Shown here: piece after piece, positions 26,430-34,545 of the stretch
Layout of the letters: every line of letters begins with the position of its first letter
Numbering within the stretch: position 1 is the stretch's first letter
NCBI GenBank assembly: GCA_027623235.1
Contig: JAQBVJ010000077.1
Span: 1 to 34,994 of the forward strand
Direction of reading: 5' to 3'
Length of the DNA stretch: 34,994 nucleotides
Source: Planctomycetota bacterium
GTDB lineage: Bacteria > Planctomycetota > Planctomycetia > Planctomycetales > Planctomycetaceae
Notes under the pieces: generated by a model
The model's database searches: none
What the model saw: only the letters and a program-made list of their open reading frames with translations
Told to the model about the DNA's origin: nothing
Position numbers and translations under genes: made by a program

Positions 26430-29400
26430 CTATTGGAAAATCCGGCCGGCATAACCAACAACGCGGCTGGTGTCCCCGGAGACCTCTGCTGAAGTCGCAT
26501 ACCCGACCCGGCGCGACTGATGCACGCCTCCCAGTTTCTTCAGAGTCTTGAGGACGATGACGGCAGGAATCATGCCGCACATGCTGATCTGATTTTTCCG
26601 GCAGATGTCAAACAGTGCGTCCTCGTCGAGCCGGTCGAGAGCATCGAGTGCCATCTTGTCGAGCCGGCGATTTTCGTCATCGCTGGCGTAGTGGTTCATG
26701 TCGCTTGAGATGACCAGCAATGGCGGCTCATCGAGTTCCTTCATGACTCTCGCAAGCCCCTCGGCAAATTTCTCGCATCGATCGAGGTTTCCACCGCTCA
26801 CAGCGATGCCGATAACTTTTGATTCCGGCGAGAGTCTTGCAATGATCGGCAACTCAACCTCGATTCCATGCTCAGCGTGATGCGCAGCAGAGTCCATTTC
26901 GAGGCCATCGATCGCCGACGCGAGTCGTTCAGCCAGCTCGTAGTCGGACTGCAGATTCAGTCCGGGAAGCAGCCATTGATGATGCGGGGCGACCGCCCAT
27001 TCCGATCCGTTTTGAGTATGTTTCGGGCCGATGATGATGATCCGCTTCGGAAGCGGAATTCGCTTCAAAACGTCAGCCGCGAGTTTTCCTGAGAACTGCC
27101 AGCCGGCGTGCGGCACCATGCACGCCCGACATGGCTCCTGAGCTGCGTCGCCCGCAAGCATGTCGTCAAGCATCGCGTTCATCTTCGCGGGATCATCCGG
27201 ATAAAAACGTCCGGCGACGGCCGGTTGCCGGTCTGCGGGACCTCGCGCAGGCTTTGGCACGGCGGCGTGCCCGACTTCAGCAGCGGTACTTTGAAACGCC
27301 AGGCTGAAGACCTGCGCGTACCTCGGTTCGTTGACATGGCACAACGACGCGGCTTCCGCGAGCACCGACTCCGGCGAGCCTTCGCGATTGTAGTACCACG
27401 CGGTTTTGGCCCGCTCGCTCACCATGATCGTGCGGTCTTCCGCGTCAATTCCGCCGAGGCTCGGCTGCGCCACGGTCCCGTGCATCGCCGCGTCATACGC
27501 CAGTGATAGATCGAGCTTGAAATTGCCGTTGAGAAAACCTCGCCGGCGAAGTGACGCGGCGAGTTCCTCGCACAGCGAAAAGACAGACGACTGCATCGGC
27601 ATCGGATCGCGCAGGGACATTCGGGCGGTCTTGATTTCCTGTCCGGTCCCCGGAAGCGTTACGGTGAGCGAGACACCGTTCACGGTCGAGTCCGGGACGG
27701 AGCTGCAATACAGCATCGGCGTCGCTCCTCGAATGACAGCGTTGATATTGTCATGGCAGAGCTGGCACAGGTCGTCGACCTGTGACGGGGCGTACCGCAA
27801 TCTCGTCTTTTCAAACGCTGTCTCGTCGCCGGTTGTCAGTCCGCCTTTGATGACATTGCCCTCGAAGCGGAACAGAACCGTGTCTGGCTCCAGCCACGCG
27901 TTTGAGGGAATTCCTGCTTTAATGCAGACCTGATTGAGAAACGTCTCCGCATCCCAGTTGTTGTCTGTCGCGACGCCAGGCAGAAGAAGGCCTCGCTGAT
28001 TGCCGCGGACAATTTGAAGGCCGTGCTTCCCGATTTCGACTTCGGCGACGCGAGCTGTTCCGGCCGCCTGAACTCGTTCCGGCGCGAACAGCAGCCAGAC
28101 CTCCAGTTCCAGATGCGGGATCTCGCTCGTCGAGATCGGTGGAAAACGCGGGTCGTTTGTTGCCGTTCGGTGAGACGCTTCCTGGAGTGTTCTCAACAAA
28201 GGCATCGTGGGCCCGAAGGAACCACAGCAGGACCGCAACTGACGGTCCCGTTTCAGGCTGACGAAAATCCCGGATACCGATGCCGTTGCGATCCCCATCG
28301 CGTCGAGGTCGGGAAGATTGGCTCGGCGGCCTTCCGTCGACGCTTTGACAAGTTCCGCCGCCGCTCTGAGGATCCCATCGCGATGTTTCGCCGAGAGTGC
28401 CATGCTGGTGGGAGACGCCTCCGCGACCGGCTGAGCGGGAGCCGGTGCTGAAACCGGCTTCGCCTCGGCGCTGGCAGCAAGCCACTGCAGTGCGGATTCG
28501 TTGATCTTGACGCCGTCGTTCTTCTCAATGCTCATTGCTGCTCCTGTCGAAACCGGCAAGGCTCTCGCGCCTTCCGTTTGCGTTGCATCCATGCCAGAGA
28601 CTGGCTGAGGTGATGTTGAATCCTGTGAGCGAATCTGAAACTGACTCATGTCGACCGGCTGCCGTTTCCGCCCCCACGTACCGGGTCGATCCGCGAACTG
28701 GCCGGCAATCTCGAACCCGCAGTGCCGACACTGGCTTCCGTTCAAAGCGTAAACGCCCAGTTCGTACCAGTTCCGCTCGATAATGACGTTGCGGCACGAC
28801 GGGCAGTACGTGCTTTGCCGTTCGGCATCGTTGACGTTGCCGACGTAGGCATACTTGAGCCCGGTATCGAGCGCGATCTGTCGCGACCGGATCAGCGTCT
28901 CGTGCGGAGTTCGCTCTTTGTCCAGCATCCGGTAGTCCGGGTGGAACGCCGAAAAATGAACGGGCACGTCATCGCCAACCGCGTTGAGGACCCATTCGCA
29001 AAGCTGACGGATCTCGTCCGGCTTGTCGTTCGCGTCGGGGATGAGGAGATTTGTGATCTCAAACCAGACATCGGTTTCCGCCTTGAGCCATTTCAGCGTG
29101 TTGAGCACCGGCTCAATGTGGGAGTACGTAATCCGATAATAAAATTCTTCGGTGAACGCTTTGAGGTCGACGTTGGCCGCGTCGATGTACTCAAAAAACG
29201 GCCCGCGAGCCTGTTCGGTAATGTAGCCGGCGGTGACGGCCACCGATTTGACTCCGACCTCACGGCACGCTTTGGCCGTATCGATCGCGTATTCGGCCCA
29301 GATGATCGGGTCGTTGTATGTAAAGGCGACGCTTTGGCAGCCGAGCGATTTCGCAGCGAGAGCAATTTCATTCGGCATCGCTCGATGGCTGAGCCGCTCG

Positions 29401-29744
29401 ACTTCCCGCGCCTTGGAGATGTCCCAGTTCTGGCAGAACTTGCATCCGAGATTACAACCGGCCGTCCCGAACGACAGAACACTCGTCCCGGGATAAAAAT
29501 GGTTGAGCGGTTTCTTCTCAATCGGGTCGATGCAGAAGCCGGTGCTGCGGCCGTAAGTCGTCAGCTTCATCTCGCCGCCAAGGTTCTGGCGGACGAAACA
29601 GAAGCCTCGGTCGCCATCCTTCATCGCGCATTCGCGCGGGCAAAGATGGCAGATAATCCGCTCGCCGTCGCGCTGCCACCACTGCCCGGGATGCAGCCCG
29701 GAGTGGTCGTCGCCGTTTGAAATGACGGGAAGTGAAAGGCTCAT
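26430..29744 (-). CDS. AmmeMemoRadiSam fusion: radical SAM + AMMECR1 + MEMO1
   Basis: A single 1104-residue chain joins the three components usually encoded as separate AmmeMemoRadiSam genes. Residues about 20-350 are the radical SAM enzyme. It has an N-terminal cysteine cluster (Cys32, 35, 39, 49), the 4Fe-4S motif Cys97-x3-Cys101-x2-Cys104, and a zinc-ribbon-like Cys-Pro-Ser-Cys ... Cys-Arg-His-Cys near 318-343. A linker precedes an AMMECR1 domain at about 455-630, with Arg-Ser-Cys-Cys-Gly-Ser-Phe-Gly near 503. A segment at about 650-830 has no assignment. The MEMO1 domain covers about 838-1104, with Pro-His-Ala-Gly-Trp, Gly-Pro-Lys-His-Thr, Ala-Glu-His-Gly-Ile-Glu-Val and Ser-Ser-Asp-Met-Asn-His-Tyr. 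The system's reaction is not known. The ATG at 29744 starts the chain, and no stop interrupts the joins. Confidence 0.94.
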   Translation of the reverse strand: MSLSLPVISNGDDHSGLHPGQWWQRDGERIICHLCPRECAMKDGDRGFCFVRQNLGGEMKLTTYGRSTGFCIDPIEKKPLNHFYPGTSVLSFGTAGCNLGCKFCQNWDISKAREVERLSHRAMPNEIALAAKSLGCQSVAFTYNDPIIWAEYAIDTAKACREVGVKSVAVTAGYITEQARGPFFEYIDAANVDLKAFTEEFYYRITYSHIEPVLNTLKWLKAETDVWFEITNLLIPDANDKPDEIRQLCEWVLNAVGDDVPVHFSAFHPDYRMLDKERTPHETLIRSRQIALDTGLKYAYVGNVNDAERQSTYCPSCRNVIIERNWYELGVYALNGSQCRHCGFEIAGQFADRPGTWGRKRQPVDMSQFQIRSQDSTSPQPVSGMDATQTEGARALPVSTGAAMSIEKNDGVKINESALQWLAASAEAKPVSAPAPAQPVAEASPTSMALSAKHRDGILRAAAELVKASTEGRRANLPDLDAMGIATASVSGIFVSLKRDRQLRSCCGSFGPTMPLLRTLQEASHRTATNDPRFPPISTSEIPHLELEVWLLFAPERVQAAGTARVAEVEIGKHGLQIVRGNQRGLLLPGVATDNNWDAETFLNQVCIKAGIPSNAWLEPDTVLFRFEGNVIKGGLTTGDETAFEKTRLRYAPSQVDDLCQLCHDNINAVIRGATPMLYCSSVPDSTVNGVSLTVTLPGTGQEIKTARMSLRDPMPMQSSVFSLCEELAASLRRRGFLNGNFKLDLSLAYDAAMHGTVAQPSLGGIDAEDRTIMVSERAKTAWYYNREGSPESVLAEAASLCHVNEPRYAQVFSLAFQSTAAEVGHAAVPKPARGPADRQPAVAGRFYPDDPAKMNAMLDDMLAGDAAQEPCRACMVPHAGWQFSGKLAADVLKRIPLPKRIIIIGPKHTQNGSEWAVAPHHQWLLPGLNLQSDYELAERLASAIDGLEMDSAAHHAEHGIEVELPIIARLSPESKVIGIAVSGGNLDRCEKFAEGLARVMKELDEPPLLVISSDMNHYASDDENRRLDKMALDALDRLDEDALFDICRKNQISMCGMIPAVIVLKTLKKLGGVHQSRRVGYATSAEVSGDTSRVVGYAGRIFQ

Positions 29745-29935
29745 GTCAGCCGCGAAACAAAGCGTTGATGACGAAAACTGGCCACAGCCGCCGCCTGGCG
29801 CCGGCCTGTCGCGGATTGTAGGAGCGGCCGTTCATACGCCACAACGTGGATGTTTGAAGCCGTGGATCCTGTGGAGCCATTATCAGGATCGACTCCAGGT
29901 GACCGGTCGAACGCGACAAGCGGGCCATCGGACAT

Positions 29936-31129
29936 TCAACTCAGCGGGAAGGATTCTTCGGCGATCGTAACTCGGCGGAGAGCGGCCTCGTCGATCGTTA
30001 TTCCGAGCCCTGGCTGCGTTAGCGGCGGCGCAAAGCCAGCCCGGCCAAAAGTCAGGTCCTCGACGGTCAACCGCTCTCGAACAAGAAACTTTTCATAGCT
30101 GCCTTCGAGGTAGCGAATCCCGTCGACAGACGTGGCAAAGTGCCGGCCCGCGGCAGACAGAATCCCCGTCTCGCCGACCTGGCAACCCAGCTGGTAGCTC
30201 AGCCCGGCCTGATGAGCGATGGCCACCAGGCGAAGCGACTTCAGAAAGCCGCCGCATTTCGAGATGCGGATGTTAAAGAGGTCGCAGGTTCCCAGTTCGA
30301 CCGCGCGTCGCGCGTCGGGCTCGCTGCAGAGCGACTCGTCAAGCATGATCGGAACGGAAATCTGTTTTCTGACTTGCGCGAGTCCGTCCGATTCCGCATG
30401 AGGAACGGGCTGCTCGATCGCGCTGATTCCAAACGGCTCCAGCGGCCGCAGTTTCGCGGCGAGATTCTCGCAGGTCCACGCCTCATTCGCGTCGATTCGA
30501 ATGTCGATCTTCGGCCCGATCGTCCCGCGAATTCTCGCGATGGATGAGACGTCATCGACATCCGCCACACCGACTTTGACTTTGGTCTGAGAGAATCCGT
30601 AAAGCCGAATGAGCCACGCCCGCAGTCGTTGCTTGAACGCCGACATGGACGTGATCGCCGCGCTGTACTGGACCGGTTTTGCCGTTTCGGATTCCGGTTT
30701 ACGGACACCAATCGCGACCGGAAACGATCGCGTAATTGCCGAAAACGGAATGGCGAGACTGCGGCAGGCCGCGTCGAGGATGCTCAGCTCTACGGCGCAG
30801 CGGATTGAATTTCCGAAGCACCGTCGAGGATCGTCTTTGGGGGGGACCAGTTCGAACTGCTCGCACAATTCGATGGTCGAACCGAGATTGGAAAAGCTCT
30901 CGCCGAACGCTGACTTGAGATCTGCTGATCGCAAAAGCGGAAACGCATCGTCGATGACTTCTCCGGTGACGTAGTGTCGCGGCAGTCCCTCGCCCCAGCC
31001 TTCGGTTCCGTCGTCGAGCCGACACCGAACAACCAGTGAATCCGTTTCCGTACGGGTGTGAGACGCGTGACGGATCGTCTTCTTCAACGGAATTCGGACG
31101 TGGTACGCGGTGAGCTCAGTAACTCGCAT
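29936..31129 (-). CDS. Enolase-superfamily enzyme (MLE / dipeptide epimerase-like)
   Basis: The protein has 397 residues with the complete muconate-lactonizing subgroup active site. Lys183-Val-Lys185 is the Lys-x-Lys base. Asp213 (Arg-Ile-Asp-Ala-Asn), Glu239 (Glu-Gln-Pro) and Asp264 (Asp-Glu-Ser) are the metal ligands. Lys291 in Ile-Ser-Lys-Cys-Gly-Gly is the opposite base. The N-terminal capping domain is typical in length. Members epimerise dipeptides, form o-succinylbenzoate or lactonise muconate, and sequence alone does not decide which. Cell-wall peptide recycling (Ala-Glu epimerase) is possible but not shown. It is the gene upstream of the AmmeMemoRadiSam fusion on the same strand, with 191 bases between them, so co-transcription is uncertain. 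Confidence 0.92.
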   Translation of the reverse strand: MRVTELTAYHVRIPLKKTIRHASHTRTETDSLVVRCRLDDGTEGWGEGLPRHYVTGEVIDDAFPLLRSADLKSAFGESFSNLGSTIELCEQFELVPPKDDPRRCFGNSIRCAVELSILDAACRSLAIPFSAITRSFPVAIGVRKPESETAKPVQYSAAITSMSAFKQRLRAWLIRLYGFSQTKVKVGVADVDDVSSIARIRGTIGPKIDIRIDANEAWTCENLAAKLRPLEPFGISAIEQPVPHAESDGLAQVRKQISVPIMLDESLCSEPDARRAVELGTCDLFNIRISKCGGFLKSLRLVAIAHQAGLSYQLGCQVGETGILSAAGRHFATSVDGIRYLEGSYEKFLVRERLTVEDLTFGRAGFAPPLTQPGLGITIDEAALRRVTIAEESFPLS

Positions 31130-31197
31130 GGCAGCATCTGTCGGGGAATCGGTCGGGCGTTCTGTCAGCAGAGCGGCACAGCATATCGCTTCAACAC

Positions 31198-31230
31198 AAA
31201 AACAGCCCGGAAGCCGAAGCTCCCGGGCTG
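31198..31230 (-). terminator. Rho-independent terminator of the last pilin-like gene
   Basis: An 8-bp stem (31203-31210 with 31223-31230) can extend by AGC/GCT pairing inside the loop. On the minus strand five T residues follow (plus-strand A at 31198-31202). It lies 40 bases past the stop of the pilin-like gene and isolates it from the enolase-superfamily gene. Confidence 0.85.
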
Positions 31231-31270
31231 GAAAGTTGCGGACTGGCCGCTCCCGACCGCCGCATCGCCA

Positions 31271-31597
31271 CTATTCGGCAGGCCCGTCACTGGGGTCATT
31301 CTTGCCCTGGACATGAACCAGATTGATTGCGTGGCAGTCACATTCGTCCGCCCTGTCATTAAAACCGAAGCCAGCCGTCCAGGAGTGATCCGGCTTTTCG
31401 AGTCCCGTGACATTGTAACTTTGCGAGATTGTGCCAATTGCGTGTGACACATCGTTGAGTTCCTGCACAACCGAATCTCGGACGGCAGTCAGACCAACGA
31501 CCATCGACAGAACACCAATCGTCAGGACCAGCACCAGTTCAGCGGAGACAATAAAACCAGCTTCATCGTTCAGCAGTGTTTTGAAAGTGTGTGTCAT
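31271..31597 (-). CDS. Pilin-like small protein, paralog E of a five-gene tandem array
   Basis: The protein has 108 residues from the ATG at 31597, which has AGGGG upstream; the longer frame to 31711 runs into the repeat-rich leader. A 14-residue leader ends Asn-Asp-Glu-Ala-Gly, followed by Phe and a hydrophobic helix (about residues 15-40) with Glu20. Then come the array-wide block Arg-Asp-Ser-Val-Val-Gln-Glu-Leu and a Gln-Ser-Tyr segment. The C-terminus has Asp-Glu-Cys-Asp-Cys-His-Ala-Ile and Gly-Lys-Asn-Asp-Pro. The layout resembles Flp/type IV-like prepilins or pseudopilins, but the spacing of the conserved Glu is not canonical. It is very similar to paralog D and probably arose by recent duplication. 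The function is unknown and surface or secreted location is inferred. Confidence 0.85.
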   Translation of the reverse strand: MTHTFKTLLNDEAGFIVSAELVLVLTIGVLSMVVGLTAVRDSVVQELNDVSHAIGTISQSYNVTGLEKPDHSWTAGFGFNDRADECDCHAINLVHVQGKNDPSDGPAE

Positions 31598-31615
31598 CGG
31601 TTTCCCCTTGCGAGC

Positions 31616-31666
31616 GTGAGAGAGTCGCAATTGTGAGAGAGAAGAAGTGTGTGAGAGAGTTGTGAG
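31616..31666. repeat. Three and a half copies of GTGAGAGAG
   Basis: Exact nonamers start at 31616, 31633 and 31651 (spacing 17 and 18), and GTGAG at 31662. They lie 19-69 bases upstream of the paralog E start, between the ribosome-binding site and the presumed promoter. Similar copies occur at 32399-32407 (plus degenerate GTGCGAGAG at 32391-32399), 32674-32682, and inverted at 33686-33694. Confidence 0.8.
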
Positions 31667-31870
31667 CACATGGCTTGTTGCCCGGGGTGCCTCCTGCTGA
31701 TGACCTTGCAAAGAGGTGCTTCCGTCAGCACCTCGCAGTTCAGTTTCAAGCGTTGAGTCTTGAGTGGCGTCGTGGACTTTCAGAACGTGTTGCGATGCCT
31801 GGCCGCATCGAGTTGCGTTCGGACCCTGAATTCTCAGGTCAAAGAATCAGGAGCCCTGCCAGAGGGAAGA

Positions 31871-31902
31871 CCTCCGGAGCGTGAGTTCGCACGCCCCGGA
31901 GG
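31871..31902 (-). terminator. GC-rich hairpin after paralog D, possible terminator
   Basis: CCTCCGG (31871-31877) pairs with CCGGAGG (31896-31902), and GCGTG (31879-31883) with CACGC (31890-31894), separated by one mismatch, giving a 12-bp stem with a six-base loop. There is no T-run, so it may be a rho-assisted terminator or an RNA-stabilising structure about 110 bases after the paralog D stop. Confidence 0.5.
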
Positions 31903-32010
31903 CAGTCGTGAAGAGAAATGAAGATCAGAGAGAGGGCATTGAGGCTGTACTCCAGGAGGGTGGAATGACGGTGGCCTCAAAGGAAGCATTCAACGTCGTG
32001 GCATCAGTTG

Positions 32011-32379
32011 TTACCGCCTTCCGTAGTGGGATCGCCTTGATCCGCCCTCAGGTCCGCGACCACTCGGGTCGTCTTTCCCGCGAACATGGACCAGTTCAAT
32101 CGCGTGGCAATCACACTCGTCCGCACTGTCATTAAAGCCCGAGCCGTCAATGTAAGAGTGGTAGCCGCAGTCACTGTTCTTCTCGAGGCCCGTGAAGTTG
32201 TAGGACTGTGAAACCGTGCCGATCGCATGAGAAACGTCATTGAGTTCGTGGACGACCGAGTCACGAACCGCAGTCAGCCCGACAACCATTGCGAGGACGC
32301 CGATCGTCAACACCAGGACCAGTTCGGCCGAGATGATGAAGCCACTTTCGTCATTCAGAAGCGCGTGTAGATGTGTCAT
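32011..32379 (-). CDS. Pilin-like small protein, paralog D
   Basis: The protein has 122 residues. The leader ends Asn-Asp-Glu-Ser-Gly13, followed by Phe and a hydrophobic helix with Glu19. The Arg-Asp-Ser-Val-Val-His-Glu-Leu block, Gln-Ser-Tyr segment and acidic Asp-Glu-Cys-Asp-Cys-His-Ala-Ile motif match paralog E nearly residue for residue. It differs by an insert with an extra Cys (Asp-Cys-Gly-Tyr) before the acidic motif. It also has a longer, basic tail (Arg-Arg-Ser-His-Tyr-Gly-Arg-Arg) after the shared Asp-Asp-Pro-Ser. That tail is unlike the other members and may come from loss of an earlier stop. AGGA precedes the ATG. Confidence 0.85.
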   Translation of the reverse strand: MTHLHALLNDESGFIISAELVLVLTIGVLAMVVGLTAVRDSVVHELNDVSHAIGTVSQSYNFTGLEKNSDCGYHSYIDGSGFNDSADECDCHAIELVHVRGKDDPSGRGPEGGSRRSHYGRR

Positions 32380-33045
32380 GAGAAAATCCTGTGCGAGAGT
32401 GAGAGAGACGAGTCACCACGTGACTCAACGTGAGAAGTGAAGAGAGAAACGCCGACTGTGCCGACGCAGGAGCACTGAAGAATCAGCCAACGAGCGATCG
32501 TCGGTATTGAGTGCCGGGGAACACCTCATAGCGGATGAGGCGTCGAACAGAGACCGCCTGGAGATGCGGACTTGACGGGACAGTTGCCCCGATTTTGAAC
32601 GCTGCATGAATGCAGTCGATAGGAGAGGCGCAATGCCTCATTCCGCGCAACATGACATCTTCCCGGTGCGAGTGTGAGAGAGAGACTGCAGTCGTAACTG
32701 CAGGCGTCGATGACAGTCAGACACCGGGTAGCCAACCCGGCACAGCCATCGTGCAGCAAAGACATTTGCACCGGGCGTGCCACAAATCGGTCACAAGGAA
32801 GATTCGCCAGCGTCTATCCCGTTTCTGGCTCGACGGAAAGCGGCCTGTTCACGCAACTTACGCATTGAATTGAATTCTGAACGGTGATGCCAGCAGGGAA
32901 ATCCGGGCACCGAAAAGTGTCAAGGGCTCTGATCCACTTTGCAGTCGATGTGTAAGGCTGCCTTTACAATTTGCGGATGATCATAACGACAAAAAAAGGG
33001 GCGATCCGAGTGGATCGCCCCCTGGTCGTACGCAATCAGGCCAAA
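32380..33045 (-). promoter_or_regulatory. 666-base region between paralogs D and C
   Basis: No convincing gene is present. From the D start outward there are GTGAGAGAG copies (32391-32407 and 32674-32682) and a dyad GAGTCA/TGACTC (32410-32415, 32421-32426). Small hairpins follow at 32524-32540, 32625-32639 and 32724-32740 (CCGGGT with ACCCGG). The paralog C terminator occupies 32991-33021. The stretch probably contains the paralog D promoter and a structured leader. Confidence 0.45.
32991..33021 (-). terminator. Rho-independent terminator of paralog C
   Basis: A perfect 10-bp stem (32998-33007 with 33012-33021) has a four-base loop. On the minus strand seven T residues follow (plus-strand A at 32991-32997). 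It starts 25 bases past the paralog C stop. Confidence 0.95.
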
Positions 33046-33402
33046 TTACCGGCCTTCTGGAGCCTGGCCCGGACCAGCCGTATTGTTGGGATCGTCTTTT
33101 CCGTTGACGTGAACGAACTCGATCGGGTCACAGTCACAGTCGTCCTTCTGATCGTTGAAGCCAGAACCCGCGCATTTTGCGTGAAAACCGCACGTCCCAC
33201 TGCTCGGAGCTTCGATACCACGATAGTTGTAGCTCTGGTTGACAGCACCAATTGCCTCGGCAACATCGCCGAGTTCCTGCACGACCGAGTCACGCACGAC
33301 AGCCCAGCCAACGGCAACGCCGCAGAACATGAGAGTCATGATCAGGATGAGCTCAGCTGAGATCAAAAAGCCGTATTCGTCATTGATGAACGTGCGCAGC
33401 AT
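33046..33402 (-). CDS. Pilin-like small protein, paralog C
   Basis: The protein has 118 residues from the ATG at 33402, preceded by AAGGA; the frame stays open upstream to 33534 but that part holds leader hairpins. The leader ends Asn-Asp-Glu-Tyr-Gly11, followed by Phe and a hydrophobic helix with Glu17. The Arg-Asp-Ser-Val-Val-Gln-Glu-Leu-Gly-Asp-Val block is shared with paralog A. The middle has a Cys pair absent in E. The C-terminal motif Asp-Asp-Cys-Asp-Cys-Asp-Pro-Ile-Glu-Phe-Val-His-Val is followed by Gly-Lys-Asp-Asp-Pro. It has its own terminator and a 763-base leader region. The function is unknown. Confidence 0.86.
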   Translation of the reverse strand: MLRTFINDEYGFLISAELILIMTLMFCGVAVGWAVVRDSVVQELGDVAEAIGAVNQSYNYRGIEAPSSGTCGFHAKCAGSGFNDQKDDCDCDPIEFVHVNGKDDPNNTAGPGQAPEGR

Positions 33403-34165
33403 GTGTGAGATCCTTGTACTTTTGATTGAGAGAAACTGATATTGGTCCATAGCCGTGGACCTTGTGAGGAGACACTTCTGTCTCATCACGGTACCGAACA
33501 CCCAGGTAGCCGCCCGAATGATCGATGTTTGCAACCCGGAATCCCGGGTTACTGCACCCTGCAGGAGTGTTTTTTGTGAGTGACCAGAAGTCAGGTCACT
33601 CGTGTACTCGCGGGCCGCACATTGCGGCCCGGGGACTGATCGGAGTTCCGGCTGGCGATCGACAACAGGTCTCTGCCAGCGAATGCTCTCTCACCTTCAC
33701 TCGGACGGAACTGAGATCAGTGTTTCTGAATTCTTGTGAGTCGAAACCGTTGCGAAACCGCAGAAGGGAATTCGAGGTCTTGATCGCAACGAAGTGTTGA
33801 AAATGGTGATTCGAGTATTTCAGGAAAAAGTAAAATCTTGAGTGTCTCCCGTGCCGGGCGACATGTGGATTAAAAGCATCGACCGTACCACTCGCTGGTG
33901 AGAATGCTCGAAAAACGACCACTCGACACACCATTCAGGCGTCGCAAGTCCCAGCACACACACAACTTGGCAATGAATGGAAACAATGTTTCCGAACGGC
34001 AACATAGCTGGCTCTGTGTTGCGTTTCTGTCTCGCAGACTTGATAGCGCGTTAAGACAGATTGTCAAAGCGGCTTAACATCGAGCCAGGCCAGCAGCGAA
34101 TGTGGCCTGAATGCATCAGAGATGTTTCAGCAGAGAAGCGCAGGGCGTTAAGAGGGCCTGGCAGG
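33403..34165 (-). promoter_or_regulatory. 763-base region between paralogs C and B
   Basis: I see no reliable gene. Near paralog C lie three inverted repeats: GGTCCA/TGGACC (33444-33461), an 11-base near-perfect hairpin (33464-33474 with 33479-33489, one mismatch, CTTC loop) and AACCCGG/CCGGGTT (33533-33550). Farther on are an 8-bp GC hairpin (33611-33618 with 33624-33631) and the dyads GGAAAC/GTTTCC (33979-33993) and GCAACA/TGTTGC (33999-34022). The outer part is AT-richer than its surroundings. Confidence 0.45.
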
Positions 34166-34504
34166 TTACTCAAGAATGTTCGTTGACGACGGATCGTCCA
34201 GGCCGCACACGGGGAAGAACTCGATACCCGTGTCGTCACCGACATCTGTCTGATCAAAGAAACCTGATCCGTTAGCGGCCGCGTGCACGCCGGTTCCGCT
34301 CGGAGTGCTTGTCGCGCCGAACTGGTAGCTCTGATTGAGAGCTCCCACTGCCACGGCCCAGTCTGCAAGCTCCTGAATCAAGCTGTCGCGCACGCTGGCC
34401 CCTCCGACGATGACGATCGCGACCGTCATCACCGATACGACAATGAATTCGGCCGTGAAGGCGAATCCAGCTTCGTCAGCAAGGAGAGAACGTAGAATTT
34501 GCAC
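34166..34504 (-). CDS. Pilin-like small protein, paralog B (divergent)
   Basis: The protein has 112 residues from a GTG at 34504. The leader ends Ala-Asp-Glu-Ala-Gly13, then Phe and a hydrophobic helix with Glu19, as in the other members. The second block is Arg-Asp-Ser-Leu-Ile-Gln-Glu-Leu, and a Gln-Ser-Tyr follows. The C-terminal acidic motif has lost both cysteines (Asp-Val-Gly-Asp-Asp-Thr-Gly-Ile-Glu-Phe) but keeps the Asp-Asp-Pro-Ser end. It is the most divergent member. It starts 41 bases after paralog A on the same strand and is probably co-transcribed with it. The GTG start lacks a strong ribosome-binding site and may rely on coupling. Confidence 0.8.
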   Translation of the reverse strand: MQILRSLLADEAGFAFTAEFIVVSVMTVAIVIVGGASVRDSLIQELADWAVAVGALNQSYQFGATSTPSGTGVHAAANGSGFFDQTDVGDDTGIEFFPVCGLDDPSSTNILE

Positions 34505-34545
34505 GATGCGTGAGACCGATCCAATTGTTTGTGCAGACTGTTGTG

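Larger units (their letters stand above)
31598..32010 (-). promoter_or_regulatory. 413-base leader of paralog E with repeats and a hairpin
   Basis: No gene is seen here. Near the start codon the nonamer GTGAGAGAG (CTCTCTCAC on the coding strand) occurs at 31616-31624, 31633-31641 and 31651-31659, with a partial copy at 31662-31666. A 7-bp hairpin (31713-31719 with 31728-31734) follows farther upstream. The region probably holds a promoter and a structured 5' untranslated leader; boxes could not be assigned. Confidence 0.5.

Noticed and set aside
31616..31666. CRISPR-like repeats
   Set aside because: The repeats are only nine bases, irregularly spaced and without spacers of constant length; no cas genes are present.
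31598..34165. GEMM-type c-di-GMP riboswitch in the pilin-like leaders
   Set aside because: These riboswitches control pilin genes in some bacteria, so I looked for the conserved GGACGCAAAGC-type core on the coding strand. Only weak look-alikes were found, so hairpins are reported without a riboswitch call.
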